Source: Oceanospirillum maris DSM 6286
Lineage (GTDB): Bacteria; Pseudomonadota; Gammaproteobacteria; Pseudomonadales; Halomonadaceae
Length of the DNA: 64,000 nucleotides
Direction of reading: 5' to 3'
NCBI RefSeq assembly: GCF_000422865.1
Contig: NZ_KE383937.1
Coordinates: 216,935 to 280,934 of the forward strand
Below, in pieces: positions 35,515-45,410 of the stretch (position 1 is its first letter; the number at the start of each line of letters is the position of its first letter). Made by a program: the position numbers and the translations under genes. The notes beneath the pieces were generated by a model. It did not search any database, had not been told where the DNA came from, and worked only from the letters and a program-made list of their open reading frames with translations.

Positions 35515-37152
35515 TTAAACCTTAAACCGGTGTATCAGATGCTTTAACTCACCGGCAAGGTTGTTGAGCTCTACGCTGGCTTGACTCGTTTGTTCGGCGG
35601 CTTGGGTACTATCGGATGAAAGATCAACAATACTGACGACGCTAGCGCTAATCTGTTCGGCAACGGATGATTGTTGTTCGGCAGCGCTGGCGATTTGATT
35701 AATCATATCGTTAACTTGAGTCATTCCTTGGGCAATAGTTTCGAGGGTTGTTTGGGTTAAATCCGCTTTTTCCATAGTCATTTGAGTATTGTAGACGCTG
35801 GTTTCCATCACGGTGACGGCTTGTTTTGCACCGGCTTGGAGTGCTTCAATCATTGACTCGATTTCATGAGTACTTGCCTGGGTACGGCTGGCAAGCGTGC
35901 GTACTTCATCAGCGACCACTGCGAACCCTCGGCCCTGTTCGCCTGCTCGGGCGGCTTCGATGGCAGCGTTAAGTGCGAGTAGGTTTGTTTGTTCTGCAAT
36001 TTCACCAATAACATCCAGCACGGAGGCGATAGTATTGGCTTGAGCATCCAGTTGCTTGATCACATCTGTTGCGCAGCCAATCTCCGTTGAAAGGGAGGCG
36101 ATGGTCTCCGTCGTTTCATTAATATTGCTTTTACCGTTATTGGTTTGTATGTAAGCCTTATGGGTTGTATTGGCCGCTTGGACAGCATTCTGAGCAACTT
36201 CATGGATCGTGGCAGCCATTTCGTTAACCGCGATAGCCACTTGATCGGTTTCTGAGGTTTGGCGATGAATAACTTGAGAGCTTTGATTGGTGGCGTGGGT
36301 CAATTGCTCCGCTGCGGAAGCGACGCGCCCAGTTGAGCTGTCGACTTCACGTATCACAGATTGAATTTGGTCAACAAACAGGTTGAATGAACGGGCCAGC
36401 TGGCTCATTTCATCATTACCGGATGCATCAAGGCGCAAGGTCAAATCACCGTCACCATGGCTGATATTCTGCATGGCTCTATTGGTACTATCCATCGGGC
36501 CAATAATGCTGTTAGAGATTAAAAACAAGACGGCAATGGTGATGGCTAAACCTAGCGCGGCAATAGATAACTGACTGCTTGCGGCCTCCCAGAATGCAGC
36601 TTCAACATCATCAATATAAACCCCTGTGCCGATCACCCAACCCCAAGGTTTAAAACCTGAGACATAAGATATTTTTTCAACGGGTTCATCAAACCCAGGC
36701 TTCGGCCAGAGGTAATTCTCATTACCTTGGTTGGTCGCTTTTACGGTATCAACAAAGCTCTGGAAAAGGCGTTTACCATTTGGATCTTGCAGTTTTGAAA
36801 GATCCTTTCCGTTCAATTCAGGTTTGATTGGATGCATCACCACAACGGCCCGCATATCATTGATCCAAAAATAATCGTTATCACCATAGCGTAGGCTTTC
36901 TAGGGATTTTATAGCGGCAGCTTTGGCATCAGCTTCAGTATTCTGGCCAGATTTAAACATTTGGTATTCGTGTTGAACTAAGGCTACAGCTGTTTGCACA
37001 AGGTGCTGCGTTTTTATTCGTTTTTCTTGAACCTGCATGGCGTAAGTTTTATTCAGTGAAAAGCTCACCAAGGCAATAATACTGAGCACCGTGACAATAA
37101 CGACCAGTACCATTCGGGATTTAATGCCAATAGCGCGTAGAAGTTGAGACAT
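35515..37152 (-). CDS. Methyl-accepting chemotaxis protein with single-Cache sensor
   Basis: The 545-residue chemoreceptor has a first membrane segment ([20 protein letters not shown]) and a periplasmic single-Cache domain ([41 protein letters not shown]). A second membrane segment, HAMP, and the signalling tip [20 protein letters not shown] follow. The Cache block closely parallels that of the histidine kinase at 30744-32126, so both may sense related small carboxylates. The start at 37152 is preferred over 37176 because the protein then opens directly before the first membrane segment. Confidence 0.92.
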   Translation of the reverse strand: MSQLLRAIGIKSRMVLVVIVTVLSIIALVSFSLNKTYAMQVQEKRIKTQHLVQTAVALVQHEYQMFKSGQNTEADAKAAAIKSLESLRYGDNDYFWINDMRAVVVMHPIKPELNGKDLSKLQDPNGKRLFQSFVDTVKATNQGNENYLWPKPGFDEPVEKISYVSGFKPWGWVIGTGVYIDDVEAAFWEAASSQLSIAALGLAITIAVLFLISNSIIGPMDSTNRAMQNISHGDGDLTLRLDASGNDEMSQLARSFNLFVDQIQSVIREVDSSTGRVASAAEQLTHATNQSSQVIHRQTSETDQVAIAVNEMAATIHEVAQNAVQAANTTHKAYIQTNNGKSNINETTETIASLSTEIGCATDVIKQLDAQANTIASVLDVIGEIAEQTNLLALNAAIEAARAGEQGRGFAVVADEVRTLASRTQASTHEIESMIEALQAGAKQAVTVMETSVYNTQMTMEKADLTQTTLETIAQGMTQVNDMINQIASAAEQQSSVAEQISASVVSIVDLSSDSTQAAEQTSQASVELNNLAGELKHLIHRFKV

Positions 37153-37683
37153 ATAGATTCCAGCTCTTTTAATCAAGTTAATGCTTTTATAGCTAATATT
37201 GACAATGCTAATAAAAGGTACCAGTAAACCCTACCGAATCGATAGCCTAAATTATTGCTACTAGGATTTCTGGGGTAGTACTTAGCACGATTTTTATTTT
37301 GTATTATCGTTTTATTGTCGTTGTTTTATTTATTGCTTTGGATTGGCATTATTTGGAGTATCTGGATTATTCAGATATTGACCTGACTAGGGCATCCATT
37401 CCTTCTTGCCTTAACCTATTGAAATAGGTTTCTCACTTATGGGTAATAACGCTCCGTTGGATTAGAGGGCAAGTTTAATTGAGTTAAGTTGCCCTATTGT
37501 ATCCAGCCTTTATGTTTTTACTACTGAGCCTTGGTCGAATAGGCGGAGTCTAGAAAATCCTTCTAAATACCTATTGATAAAGGTGGAGTGGAACGCAAGG
37601 TCTGGCAAAATAAATGTGGGATGTGATCCCGTCTATTGTGTTGCATAATGTGTTGATACAGCTTGCTTTTTAGGGAGAACTCA
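37153..37683. other. Long intergenic region between chemoreceptor and Lon-like protease
   Basis: No gene is seen in this A+T-rich gap of divergent genes. AACCTATT-GA-AATAGGTT (37413-37430) and AGGGCAA ... TTGCCCT (about 37467-37496) are inverted repeats that could be operators or transcript hairpins. Confidence 0.4.
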
Positions 37684-40176
37684 ATGCAGGCACCAAAGCC
37701 CTTGGCGCTATCCCGCCTGAAAAAACGTTGCGTGAAGAAACGCCTACCGGCGAACACTGCGCGCATCAAACCTCTGGATCGTTTTATTGGCCAACAAAGG
37801 GCTGAACAGGCGGTTCGTTTTGCTATTGCCGTACCTGATAAAGGCTATAACCTTTTTGCCGTAGGTGATAACGGCTTGGGTAAGCGCACCATGCTTAAGC
37901 GCTTTTTAACCCAGCATGCCAGCAGTCAGCCAGTGCCTGATGATTGGTGCTATGTCAACAATTTTGAATCTCCTCGTCAGCCTTGGGCGCTTCGTTTACC
38001 CGGTGGTATGGCGGTGCAGTTGAAAAAAGATATGGAAGCGCTAACCAAAGAGTTGCGCCATGCCATTCCTGCAGCGTTTGAGCAAGAAAGCTTTGTCGAA
38101 AAAGCGGAATCGATTCGAGAGGACTTTTCTGAACAACAAGACACCATGCTCAAAGAGGTTGCGGCTAAAGCGGCTGAACATCGCTTAAAGCTTATTTTAC
38201 AAAACCCCGGTGGTTACTCCTTTATCCCCATTGATACTGAGGGGGAAGCCTACGGTGTTAAAGAATTTAACAGCCTGTCAGATGAAGAGCGTGACGTATT
38301 TCGTGACGGTATAGAGCTGATGGAAAAAGAATTGCGGCTGGCTCTGCGTGAACTGGCGCACATGGAGAAAGATATCCGTGAGAAGCAGCAGCAGCTCAAT
38401 GAAAATATTACGCTGACCGCCATTCAGCATTGGTTGGCTGAGTTGCATGATAAATACGCTGAACATGGGCGTGTGATCGAATATCTGAATGCTTTGCAAA
38501 AAGATTTGGTTGAGAATGTCGAAATTTTCTTAGAAGAAGATGAAAACGCAGATGCCGTAACCCGTGCCTCACCCGATCATAAAATTCCCGCTCGTTATCA
38601 GATCAATGTAATGACCAGCAATAAAGCCGATGCTGGCGCGCCCTTGGTTTTTGAGGATATGCCGACCCACAACAACTTGGTCGGTCATCTTGAAAATGTC
38701 ACTTACATGGGCACCGTTGCAACAGACTTTTCCCTTATTCGCCCGGGAGCACTGCACAAAGCTAACGGCGGATTCTTGATTCTGGATGCGGGTAAGTTGC
38801 TACAACAACCTTATGCGTGGGATGGCTTAAAGCTGGCCCTGCGTACCGGTTGCCTACGGATTGATACCTTAGAAAAGCAATTAACCCTATCGGGCAATGT
38901 TAGCCTAGAACCTGAACCGATGGCGTTAAATGTCACCATCGCTTTGCTTGGTGATGCAGAACAATATTATTTACTGCAGCAGTACGATCCTGATTTTAGT
39001 GAGCTGTTTAAGGTACTGGCCGAATTTGAAAGTGATATGCCGCGTACAGAGGAAAATGAAGGCCTTTATGCTCGGTTGGTTAGCTCTATGGTGAGCGATG
39101 ATAATTTATTGCCGCTCAATCGTGATGCGTTAATGAAGGTTATTGAGATAGGCGCTCGTCAGGCAGAGCATCAAAATCGATTGTCACTGAATGCTGCGGA
39201 CCTAAAGCACCTGCTGAGAGAATCTCACTACTGTGCTGAGGCGGAGCAAAAAAAGCAGGTTGATGCTCAAGCCGTTGACCAAGCTCTTGCTGGCCGAGAG
39301 CACCGTTCTGGGCATATTCGTGAGCGGATGTTTAATAATATCCATACCGGCACTATTTTGATTGATGTTACCGGTGAAAAAGTCGGGCAAGTTAATGGTT
39401 TAACGGTACTGCGAATAGGTGAAAGCGAATTTGGTCAGCCAAGCCGTATCACCGGGCGTGTGCGCTATGGCAATGGCGAAGTCTTGGATATCGAGCGTAG
39501 TGTGCAGCTTGGTGGTGCTTTGCATTCTAAAGGCATCATGATATTAAGTGCTTTTCTGAATGCTCAATTCGGACAAGATGATAGCTTACCATTGGCGGCC
39601 AGTTTAGCCTTTGAACAGTCCTATCATGGTGTAGATGGAGATAGCGCTTCTCTTGGCGAGCTTGTTTGTTTGCTTTCTGCCATGTCTGAAGTACCGGTTA
39701 AACAATCGATTGCCGTAACGGGGTCGATTAACCAGTTTGGTGAAGTCCAGCCGATTGGTGGTGTGAATGAAAAAATTGAAGGCTTTTTTGCCACCTGCGA
39801 AAACCGAGGCTTAACGGGGGATCAAGGTGTGATCATCCCTATTCAAAACATTGATAACCTGATGCTCAACGATAATGTTATTGAAGCTTGTGCCGCAGGC
39901 CAATTTACCATTTACGCCGTAGAGCATGTGGACCAAGCGGTTAAATTGATGCTGGGATTTACCGCTGGCTCGCCTAATAAAAAAGGTCGTTTTGCGAAGA
40001 ATACCCTGTATCGAATCATACAGGCACGCTTAGACTCTTTGCGTCACAATGGTCAAAAGAAACGAAAAAAGCCTGCTAAAAACTCGGCGGCTAAGGTCTC
40101 CATTGTTAATAAAAAAGCTATGAATAAAAAAGAGATAAATAAAAAAGAGATAAATAAGAAGGTGACTAAAAAATGA
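37684..40176 (+). CDS. Lon-family ATP-dependent protease (LonB/YcbZ-like)
   Basis: The 830-residue protein combines an AAA-like module (Walker A-like GDNGLGKRTMLKRF near residue 62, with a long helical insertion around residues 105-290) and a C-terminal Lon protease domain. The catalytic dyad is Ser654 in DGDSASLGEL and Lys697 in GGVNEKIEGF, 43 residues apart as in classical Lon. There is no LON N-terminal domain. The extreme C-terminus is a Lys-rich tail with a KKEIN unit repeated twice. The ATG 37684 follows AGGGAGAA. Its stop overlaps the next start (ATGA). Confidence 0.9.
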   Translation: MQAPKPLALSRLKKRCVKKRLPANTARIKPLDRFIGQQRAEQAVRFAIAVPDKGYNLFAVGDNGLGKRTMLKRFLTQHASSQPVPDDWCYVNNFESPRQPWALRLPGGMAVQLKKDMEALTKELRHAIPAAFEQESFVEKAESIREDFSEQQDTMLKEVAAKAAEHRLKLILQNPGGYSFIPIDTEGEAYGVKEFNSLSDEERDVFRDGIELMEKELRLALRELAHMEKDIREKQQQLNENITLTAIQHWLAELHDKYAEHGRVIEYLNALQKDLVENVEIFLEEDENADAVTRASPDHKIPARYQINVMTSNKADAGAPLVFEDMPTHNNLVGHLENVTYMGTVATDFSLIRPGALHKANGGFLILDAGKLLQQPYAWDGLKLALRTGCLRIDTLEKQLTLSGNVSLEPEPMALNVTIALLGDAEQYYLLQQYDPDFSELFKVLAEFESDMPRTEENEGLYARLVSSMVSDDNLLPLNRDALMKVIEIGARQAEHQNRLSLNAADLKHLLRESHYCAEAEQKKQVDAQAVDQALAGREHRSGHIRERMFNNIHTGTILIDVTGEKVGQVNGLTVLRIGESEFGQPSRITGRVRYGNGEVLDIERSVQLGGALHSKGIMILSAFLNAQFGQDDSLPLAASLAFEQSYHGVDGDSASLGELVCLLSAMSEVPVKQSIAVTGSINQFGEVQPIGGVNEKIEGFFATCENRGLTGDQGVIIPIQNIDNLMLNDNVIEACAAGQFTIYAVEHVDQAVKLMLGFTAGSPNKKGRFAKNTLYRIIQARLDSLRHNGQKKRKKPAKNSAAKVSIVNKKAMNKKEINKKEINKKVTKK

Positions 40177-40619
40177 CTTATCCGTTAGCTCTGCTACTGG
40201 TCATTATCGCAGTAGCTATTATTGTGGCTCTAGGTGTCTATGCGCAAAGGCTGCGTAAGCAAGTGCAAGCGCGAGAGCAAGCCTTGCAGGATGTTGTGGA
40301 TCAAGCCCGCGTTAAAACCTTAGAAAATGTATATATTATCGCCCAAGCCTTGCTCGATGAGCAGGTTGATGTCATGGAAGCGAGTTTACGCATTCGTACT
40401 CTAATTGATATTATTGAGCCTGACTGGTTTGAGCTTGAGCCAATGAAAGTTTTTGCTGAAATCACCTTGAGAGGAGGGCATCTAGCCACCCATCAAGCCC
40501 GTAAAGATTTATCAAAGCAAGAGCGAATGAAACAGGACATGGAGCGTATCTCCCTAGAGGGCGAGTATTACGATGCGGCTCTTGAAGGGGCACGTTGGTT
40601 GCTAAAACAAAAGACTTAA
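40173..40619 (+). CDS. DUF2489 family protein
   Basis: The 148-residue protein has one N-terminal membrane helix (LALLLVIIAVAIIVALGVY) and a cytoplasmic helical part (VYIIAQALLDEQVDVMEASLRI) as in DUF2489 proteins. Function is unknown. It overlaps the protease gene by four bases (ATGA), so it is translationally coupled to it. Confidence 0.82.
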   Translation: MTYPLALLLVIIAVAIIVALGVYAQRLRKQVQAREQALQDVVDQARVKTLENVYIIAQALLDEQVDVMEASLRIRTLIDIIEPDWFELEPMKVFAEITLRGGHLATHQARKDLSKQERMKQDMERISLEGEYYDAALEGARWLLKQKT

Positions 40620-40640
40620 GCTGCAAAACCGGAATCAGCC

Positions 40641-41105
40641 ATGATTAATATTAACGACAAATTAAAAGCCCTGCGTACTGGCGATGGTACAAAGCGCGCC
40701 CGAACCAAAGAAACCAGCCGTATTGGAAAGACCCGCTCTTTTACCGATCATTTAGTACAGCAGGTTGATGAAGTTAGTCGTCCTTCTTTAAATGAAGAGC
40801 TTAACTTTATTCGGCAGGCGCTAGAAGATGCGGGTAATACGCTAGAGCGCAACCCTACTATTGGTAACTTAGAAATTTATCGGGTACTGCTGAGCAATCT
40901 TGTCGGTAAGGCGACCCAAGGCGCCTATGAGGTTGAAGGCGTTGGCCCAGGTTGGAGCTTAACGGATAAACACCATGTCATTCGAAGAATTGATGAAGAA
41001 GTAGAGGGGCTTTTACTGTTGGTATTAGATGAGCAAAAAGATGCGCTGAAAATTGCCGCCAAGTTAACCCATCTAAAAGGTTTGGTGGTTGATTTACTGT
41101 ATTAA
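40641..41105 (+). CDS. YaaR-like (DUF327) protein
   Basis: The 154-residue soluble helical protein resembles YaaR/DUF327 proteins (EELNFIRQALEDAGNTLERNPTI and IDEEVEGLLLLVLDEQKD, quoted in part). The family's function is unknown. It follows the DUF2489 gene by 21 bp and ends the operon, with a terminator at 41146-41175. Confidence 0.75.
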   Translation: MININDKLKALRTGDGTKRARTKETSRIGKTRSFTDHLVQQVDEVSRPSLNEELNFIRQALEDAGNTLERNPTIGNLEIYRVLLSNLVGKATQGAYEVEGVGPGWSLTDKHHVIRRIDEEVEGLLLLVLDEQKDALKIAAKLTHLKGLVVDLLY

Positions 41106-41145
41106 GTCGTAGCGGTGTTAAATGTAAAATTTATAAATTAGATTA

Positions 41146-41175
41146 AGCGGCTGTTAAACAGGTCGCTTTTTTTTG
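41146..41175 (+). terminator. Terminator of the Lon-like protease operon
   Basis: AGCG ... CGCT closes an imperfect stem over CTGTTAAACAG, followed by a run of eight T residues. Confidence 0.75.
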
Positions 41176-41190
41176 ACTTAAAATAAGATG

Positions 41191-41470
41191 CAAAAAAAAG
41201 CCCCCACCAAAGATGGCGGGGGCGGAAGTCATATGCAAGAGCTAACAGAGGATTCTCTCAAAAAAGAGAACTTTCTATCAACGACTACCCTAGACGTCGA
41301 TAAGAAAGCGTACAGAGAAAATAGCGATCTCAAAGAGATTACTAAACGCTGAACAAATCCGTTTGCAAATTTATTACGCGCCTTCAAACACAAGAAAATG
41401 CAGCGCGACCCTATGGCGCGCAATACTAAAGGCGAAGCCTCTTGCGGTCAATCCAATTAGGTTGGTTTTA
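41191..41470 (-). ncRNA. Candidate small RNA ending in a minus-strand terminator
   Basis: On the minus strand GCCCCC/GGGGGC forms a strong hairpin (41223-41200, with three further pairs past one mismatch) followed by eight U residues, a textbook intrinsic terminator. No protein-coding gene on that strand leads into it; the only frame (41229-41423) has no recognised features. A transcript starting somewhere before about 41470 would be a small RNA. The 5' end is a guess. The remaining gap to 41767 shows nothing else. Confidence 0.35.
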
Positions 41471-41767
41471 ATGTAAATAAAGGTTTACGCATTGTGATTA
41501 TTCTATTGGTCTATTTAATTTTGGAATAATCAACTAGAAATGATGGATTGCTAAGAATGGCTGTTTTATCAGAGTTGACGGTTGTTTTTATTGCTACGAC
41601 AGGGCTCTATCCACAGAAAAAGCACTAAATCTGAACGATAAGATAGTAATTGCCCACCTTAAAGCATTGTCTACCCTTTCCGTCAGCTTGTATTATAAGA
41701 GTCTCTATTCACGCATAATAATAACGAAATTTGATAAGCGATAACTCATACAAAAGGTTGCTAAGCG

Positions 41768-42343
41768 ATGACCCATCAAGTCGAATTTTTTTACGATATT
41801 GTTAGCCCTTATAGCTACTTAGCTGCTGTGCAGCTTGAAGAGCTAGCGCAGCAGACTGATTCTGAAATACTCTGGCAGCCGATGTTTCTGCCTGGTCTTT
41901 TTAAGTTAATTGGTAATCAGCCGCCTCAAACATTGCCCGAGCGTAAACATTATTTGTTCGAGCAAGATCTACCGCGTATGGCGCGCTTTTTACAAGTGCC
42001 TTACAACAAGCCCGAGAGCTTTCCTTCTAATACGGTTTATCTCATGCGCGCCCTGATGAGCATTAAAGACAACCGCCAGCGTATGGAAAAGAGCTTAGCC
42101 CTTTATGAGCTTTATTGGGGGGAAGGCCAAGACGTTGCAACGGATCAGGTGATTTTATCGGTTCTGGGTGAAGAGGCGCTTGAGTTTGCTAAAAGCGATC
42201 AAGGTAAGGCGGTATTAATGGACAATACTCAGCGTGCGGCTGATAAAGGTGCTTTTGGTGCCCCAACACTGTTTGTTGGTGATGAAATGTTTTTTGGCTG
42301 TGACCGTATTCCTCAGCTAAAGCATCATTTACAGCGGCTTTAG
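41768..42343 (+). CDS. DsbA-like 2-hydroxychromene-2-carboxylate isomerase family protein
   Basis: The 191-residue protein belongs to the kappa-class GST/HCCA isomerase branch of the DsbA superfamily. It shows FFYDIVSPYSYLA near the N-terminus and GAFGAPTLFVGDEMFFGCDR near the C-terminus. The SPYSY motif replaces the CxxC of DsbA, so it is a glutathione-dependent isomerase or related enzyme and not an oxidase. Aromatic degradation genes are not nearby. AAGG precedes the start. Confidence 0.88.
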   Translation: MTHQVEFFYDIVSPYSYLAAVQLEELAQQTDSEILWQPMFLPGLFKLIGNQPPQTLPERKHYLFEQDLPRMARFLQVPYNKPESFPSNTVYLMRALMSIKDNRQRMEKSLALYELYWGEGQDVATDQVILSVLGEEALEFAKSDQGKAVLMDNTQRAADKGAFGAPTLFVGDEMFFGCDRIPQLKHHLQRL

Positions 42344-42400
42344 ATAGGTATTTTGCCTGCATTAATACAGATACTTACATGACCTAGCACAGGAAACTCT

Positions 42401-43021
42401 ATGTTTACCGGCATTGTTCAAGGCACTGCGATACTGATCAATTTAGTTGAGAAAGAAGATTTTCGTACTCACGTTATGGCTATGACAGGCCGCTTGACTC
42501 AAAATTTAGTAGTAGGGGCTAGCGTTGCCCATAATGGTTGCTGCTTAACAGTAACGAACATTAGAGGCAACAAGGTCAGCTTTGATCTGATGGAAGAAAC
42601 CTTACGTCTGACGAATCTTGGTGATTTGCAAGTGGGTGATTCGGTGAATATCGAACGGGCTGCCCGTTTTGGTGATGAAATTGGTGGTCACGCCATGTCA
42701 GGCCATATTATGTGTACTACAGATGTGGTGAGTGTTCTTGAATCTGATAATAACTATCGTATTTGGTTTGGTCTGCCCAAGGGTTATGAGAAGTATGTGT
42801 TTGAAAAGGGTTATATCGGTATTGATGGCATAAGCCTTACCGTTGGTGAGATCGAAAACGGTTGTTTCTGTGTCAATTTGATACCAGAAACCCTAGAGCG
42901 AACCGTTATTGGTCAGCGCATGATTGGCAGCCGCATCAATATTGAAATTGACCCACAGACCCAAGCAATTGTGGATACGGTTGAGCGAGTGATGGCGCAA
43001 AATACAGCACTTAAAAGCTAA
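42401..43021 (+). CDS. ribE: Riboflavin synthase alpha chain
   Basis: The 206-residue enzyme dismutates two 6,7-dimethyl-8-ribityllumazine molecules to riboflavin. It has the two tandem lumazine-binding barrels: MFTGIVQGTA ... NGCCLTV and GHAMSGHI ... IDGISLTV, with ETLERTV in the second. Length is normal. It lies apart from ribB, with a purine permease between. AGGAAA precedes the ATG. Confidence 0.95.
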   Translation: MFTGIVQGTAILINLVEKEDFRTHVMAMTGRLTQNLVVGASVAHNGCCLTVTNIRGNKVSFDLMEETLRLTNLGDLQVGDSVNIERAARFGDEIGGHAMSGHIMCTTDVVSVLESDNNYRIWFGLPKGYEKYVFEKGYIGIDGISLTVGEIENGCFCVNLIPETLERTVIGQRMIGSRINIEIDPQTQAIVDTVERVMAQNTALKS

Positions 43022-43072
43022 AACAGTACACGCCCAAGGCTAAAGTGATAAAAGCACCGAAAAAGGGTTAAT

Positions 43073-43103
43073 AAAAAAAGAGCATTAAAATTGCTCTTTT
43101 TTT
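43073..43103. terminator. Terminator after riboflavin synthase gene
   Basis: AAAAAAAGAGCA pairs with TGCTCTTTTTTT around TTAAAAT. The A and T tracts make it usable in both directions. Confidence 0.9.
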
Positions 43104-43322
43104 GTGCAAATTATTTTTACGTGTGTAAAATTTGTTGCATTGCCGTGCAACAGCGACTGTTAGCCGAAAATCGCTAGAGTTTCTGCTCTGTTTGCTCGAT
43201 TTTTGCCTTACGGTTGGCTAGTATTGTTGCCATTGCAGCCGATGTTGCGGCGCCATATAGTGAAACCTGGAAATTCCCATTTCCAGGTTTTGTCGTTTTT
43301 GGACTGGTTTAGGGCTCAACCC
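43104..43322 (+). promoter_or_regulatory. Structured leader of the purine permease gene
   Basis: Several hairpins lie between the ribE terminator and the permease start: GTTGCATTGCCGTGCAAC (43134-43151), AGCGA/TCGCT (43152-43156 with 43171-43175), and a perfect 12-bp stem AAACCTGGAAAT/ATTTCCAGGTTT (43263-43290, loop TCCC) followed by TGTCGTTTTT. The last looks like an intrinsic terminator 32 bases before the start codon, so it may attenuate the gene. It does not match the guanine, preQ1 or xanthine riboswitch consensus that I know. It could instead be a short independent RNA. Confidence 0.45.
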
Positions 43323-44627
43323 ATGCTGGAAAAACTGTTTAAGCTTAGTGAACACAAGACCAACGTAAAAACCGAAGTTGTTGCAGGTATCACGACTTAC
43401 CTAACGATGGCTTATATTATCTTTGTTAACCCATCGATTCTGGCATTAGCTGGTATGGATTACGGAGCCGTGTTCGTTGCGACCTGTCTGGCAGCGGCTA
43501 TTGGCTCGCTCATTATGGGTCTTTGGGCTAATTACCCTATTGCGCTGGCTCCGGGTATGGGGCTTAACGCCTTCTTTACCTTTACCGTTGTTATGGAGAT
43601 GGGTTATAGCTGGGAATCGGCCTTAGGGGCGGTCTTTTTCTCTGGTCTGATTTTCACGGTGCTGAGCATCTTTAAAATCCGTGAATGGATCATCAACAGT
43701 ATCCCTCTATCATTACGATTAGGTATTGCTGCCGGTATTGGCCTTTTTCTAGCATTAATCGCCCTGAAAAGTGCTGGTATTGTCGTTGCCAGCTCTGCGA
43801 CGCTAGTGACTATGGGCGACCTGTCCGATCCAAAAGTGATTCTGGCGATTGTAGGTTTCTTTATTATCGTTTCTCTGTCTTACCGTCGTGTGCTGGGCTC
43901 TGTCATGATTGGTATTTTAGTGGTGACAGTTCTTTCTATGCTGCCGTTCTATGAGGGAGGCTCGTTGAATGAGCTTCAAGGCATTATGGCGATGCCGCCA
44001 AGCTTAGCTCCAACCTTTATGGCAATGGATCTAGCTGGTGCTCTAGAAGTTGGTATGCTGAGTATTATCTTTGCCTTCCTATTCGTCGATCTGTTTGATA
44101 CCTCGGGTACGTTAGTGGCCGTGGCGCAACAGGGTGGCTTGCTGGATAAAGATAAACGTTTGCCTCGCTTGGGCCGTGCACTGATGTCCGATAGTACCGC
44201 TACTATGGCCGGTGCGGCTTTGGGTACTTCGACTACGACCAGTTACATTGAAAGTACCGCAGGTATCTCTGCCGGTGGTCGTACGGGCTTAACGGCTGTG
44301 GTTGTCGCGGGACTGTTTTTACTGTCGCTATTTTTTGCTCCGTTAGCAGGGTCTGTTCCGGCCTATGCAACGGCTGGCGCGCTCTTCTACGTAGCGGTAT
44401 TGATGACCGGTGGTTTAGCGGAAGTGGACTGGAAGGACTTAACAGAAGCGGCCCCCGTCTTTGTTGCTGCGATTGCTATGCCGCTGACATTCTCTATTGC
44501 TAATGGTATCGCATTTGGTTTTATCACTTACGCGGGTATCAAGCTGTTGTCTGGTCGCCGTGAAGATGTATCGTTGAGTGTTATGATTTTAGCGGCTTTG
44601 TTTGTGGCTAAATTTGTCTTTATGTAG
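43323..44627 (+). CDS. NCS2-family purine permease (AzgA-like)
   Basis: The 434-residue membrane protein starts MLEKLFKLSEHKTNVKTEVV and has about twelve or more hydrophobic segments. Signatures of the AzgA/AdeP hypoxanthine-adenine-guanine branch are GITTYLTMAYIIFVNPSIL, ALAPGMGLNAFFTF, FLFVDLFDTSGTL and GTSTTTSYIESTAGIS. It imports purine bases with protons. The ATG at 43323 is chosen as the family's usual start; an AGGG lies upstream. A structured leader precedes it and a shared terminator follows. Confidence 0.92.
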   Translation: MLEKLFKLSEHKTNVKTEVVAGITTYLTMAYIIFVNPSILALAGMDYGAVFVATCLAAAIGSLIMGLWANYPIALAPGMGLNAFFTFTVVMEMGYSWESALGAVFFSGLIFTVLSIFKIREWIINSIPLSLRLGIAAGIGLFLALIALKSAGIVVASSATLVTMGDLSDPKVILAIVGFFIIVSLSYRRVLGSVMIGILVVTVLSMLPFYEGGSLNELQGIMAMPPSLAPTFMAMDLAGALEVGMLSIIFAFLFVDLFDTSGTLVAVAQQGGLLDKDKRLPRLGRALMSDSTATMAGAALGTSTTTSYIESTAGISAGGRTGLTAVVVAGLFLLSLFFAPLAGSVPAYATAGALFYVAVLMTGGLAEVDWKDLTEAAPVFVAAIAMPLTFSIANGIAFGFITYAGIKLLSGRREDVSLSVMILAALFVAKFVFM

Positions 44628-44685
44628 CGTTTAATGCGGTTGTAGCATCGATAGGGCTGCACATTGAATCGCGTTAAGCAAAAAT

Positions 44686-44715
44686 AAATGCCGGCCTAAG
44701 GGCCGGCATTTTTTT
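44686..44715. terminator. Bidirectional terminator between permease and ribB
   Basis: AAATGCCGGCC (44686-44696) and GGCCGGCATTT (44701-44711) form a perfect stem with loop TAAG and flanking A/T tracts between converging genes. Confidence 0.95.
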
Positions 44716-44741
44716 GTCTGGCGGTTAATTTTTTAGTGGCG

Positions 44742-45410
44742 TTAAGCGGCTTGGGTCTTTTGCTCGATATAGAGAACAATATCTTCAATGGTCAGTACCG
44801 GCATCTGGTGCCTGTCGGCAAAGGTAACCACCTCGGGTAAGCGAGCCATAGTGCCATCTTCATTGGTTAGTTCACATAACACACCGAAGGGTTTGAGACC
44901 GGCCAGTTTCATCATATCAACAGAGGCTTCTGTATGGCCTCTGCGCCCTAGAACCCCTGCTTTATTTGATTTTAACGGAAAGACATGGCCCGGTTTTTTT
45001 AGATCAGAAGCCGTTGCATTATCCGCAATAGCGGCCTGAATAGTCGTGACGCGATCCGCCGCCGACACCCCTGTTGTTACGCCGGTAGCAGCTTCAATGC
45101 TAACGGTAAAATTGGTGTGGTTGGTGCTGGTGTTATGGCCGATCATCATTGGAAGCTGTAGCTGCTCAATCCGCTCTTCAGGTAGGCAGAGGCAGATAAT
45201 GCCGGAGCACTCACGGATCATTAGAGCCATCTGAGCTGCGGTCATACTTTCCGCTGCGTAGATAAGATCGCCTTCGTTTTCCCGATGTTCATCGTCCAGC
45301 ACTAGAATACCTTGCCCTTTTTGTAGCGCCGCAATTCCGCGCTCGACACGCTGAATTGGTGTACCAAAAAAGGAAAGATTATGATTTTTTGATGGGTTTT
45401 GCTGATTCAT
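44742..45410 (-). CDS. ribB: 3,4-dihydroxy-2-butanone 4-phosphate synthase
   Basis: The 222-residue enzyme converts ribulose 5-phosphate to the four-carbon precursor of riboflavin. It has the acidic active-site loop [11 protein letters not shown], then [17 protein letters not shown] (in parts), GHVFPLKS and [10 protein letters not shown]. It is the single-function form with no GTP cyclohydrolase II domain. AAGAG lies 8 bases before the start. An FMN riboswitch occupies its leader. Confidence 0.96.
   Translation of the reverse strand: MNQQNPSKNHNLSFFGTPIQRVERGIAALQKGQGILVLDDEHRENEGDLIYAAESMTAAQMALMIRECSGIICLCLPEERIEQLQLPMMIGHNTSTNHTNFTVSIEAATGVTTGVSAADRVTTIQAAIADNATASDLKKPGHVFPLKSNKAGVLGRRGHTEASVDMMKLAGLKPFGVLCELTNEDGTMARLPEVVTFADRHQMPVLTIEDIVLYIEQKTQAA

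Noticed and set aside
40081-40176. 15-bp coding repeat (KKEIN units) at the 3' end of the Lon-like protease gene as a phase-variation switch
   Set aside because: The unit is a multiple of three and only two copies exist, so changes would not switch the frame.
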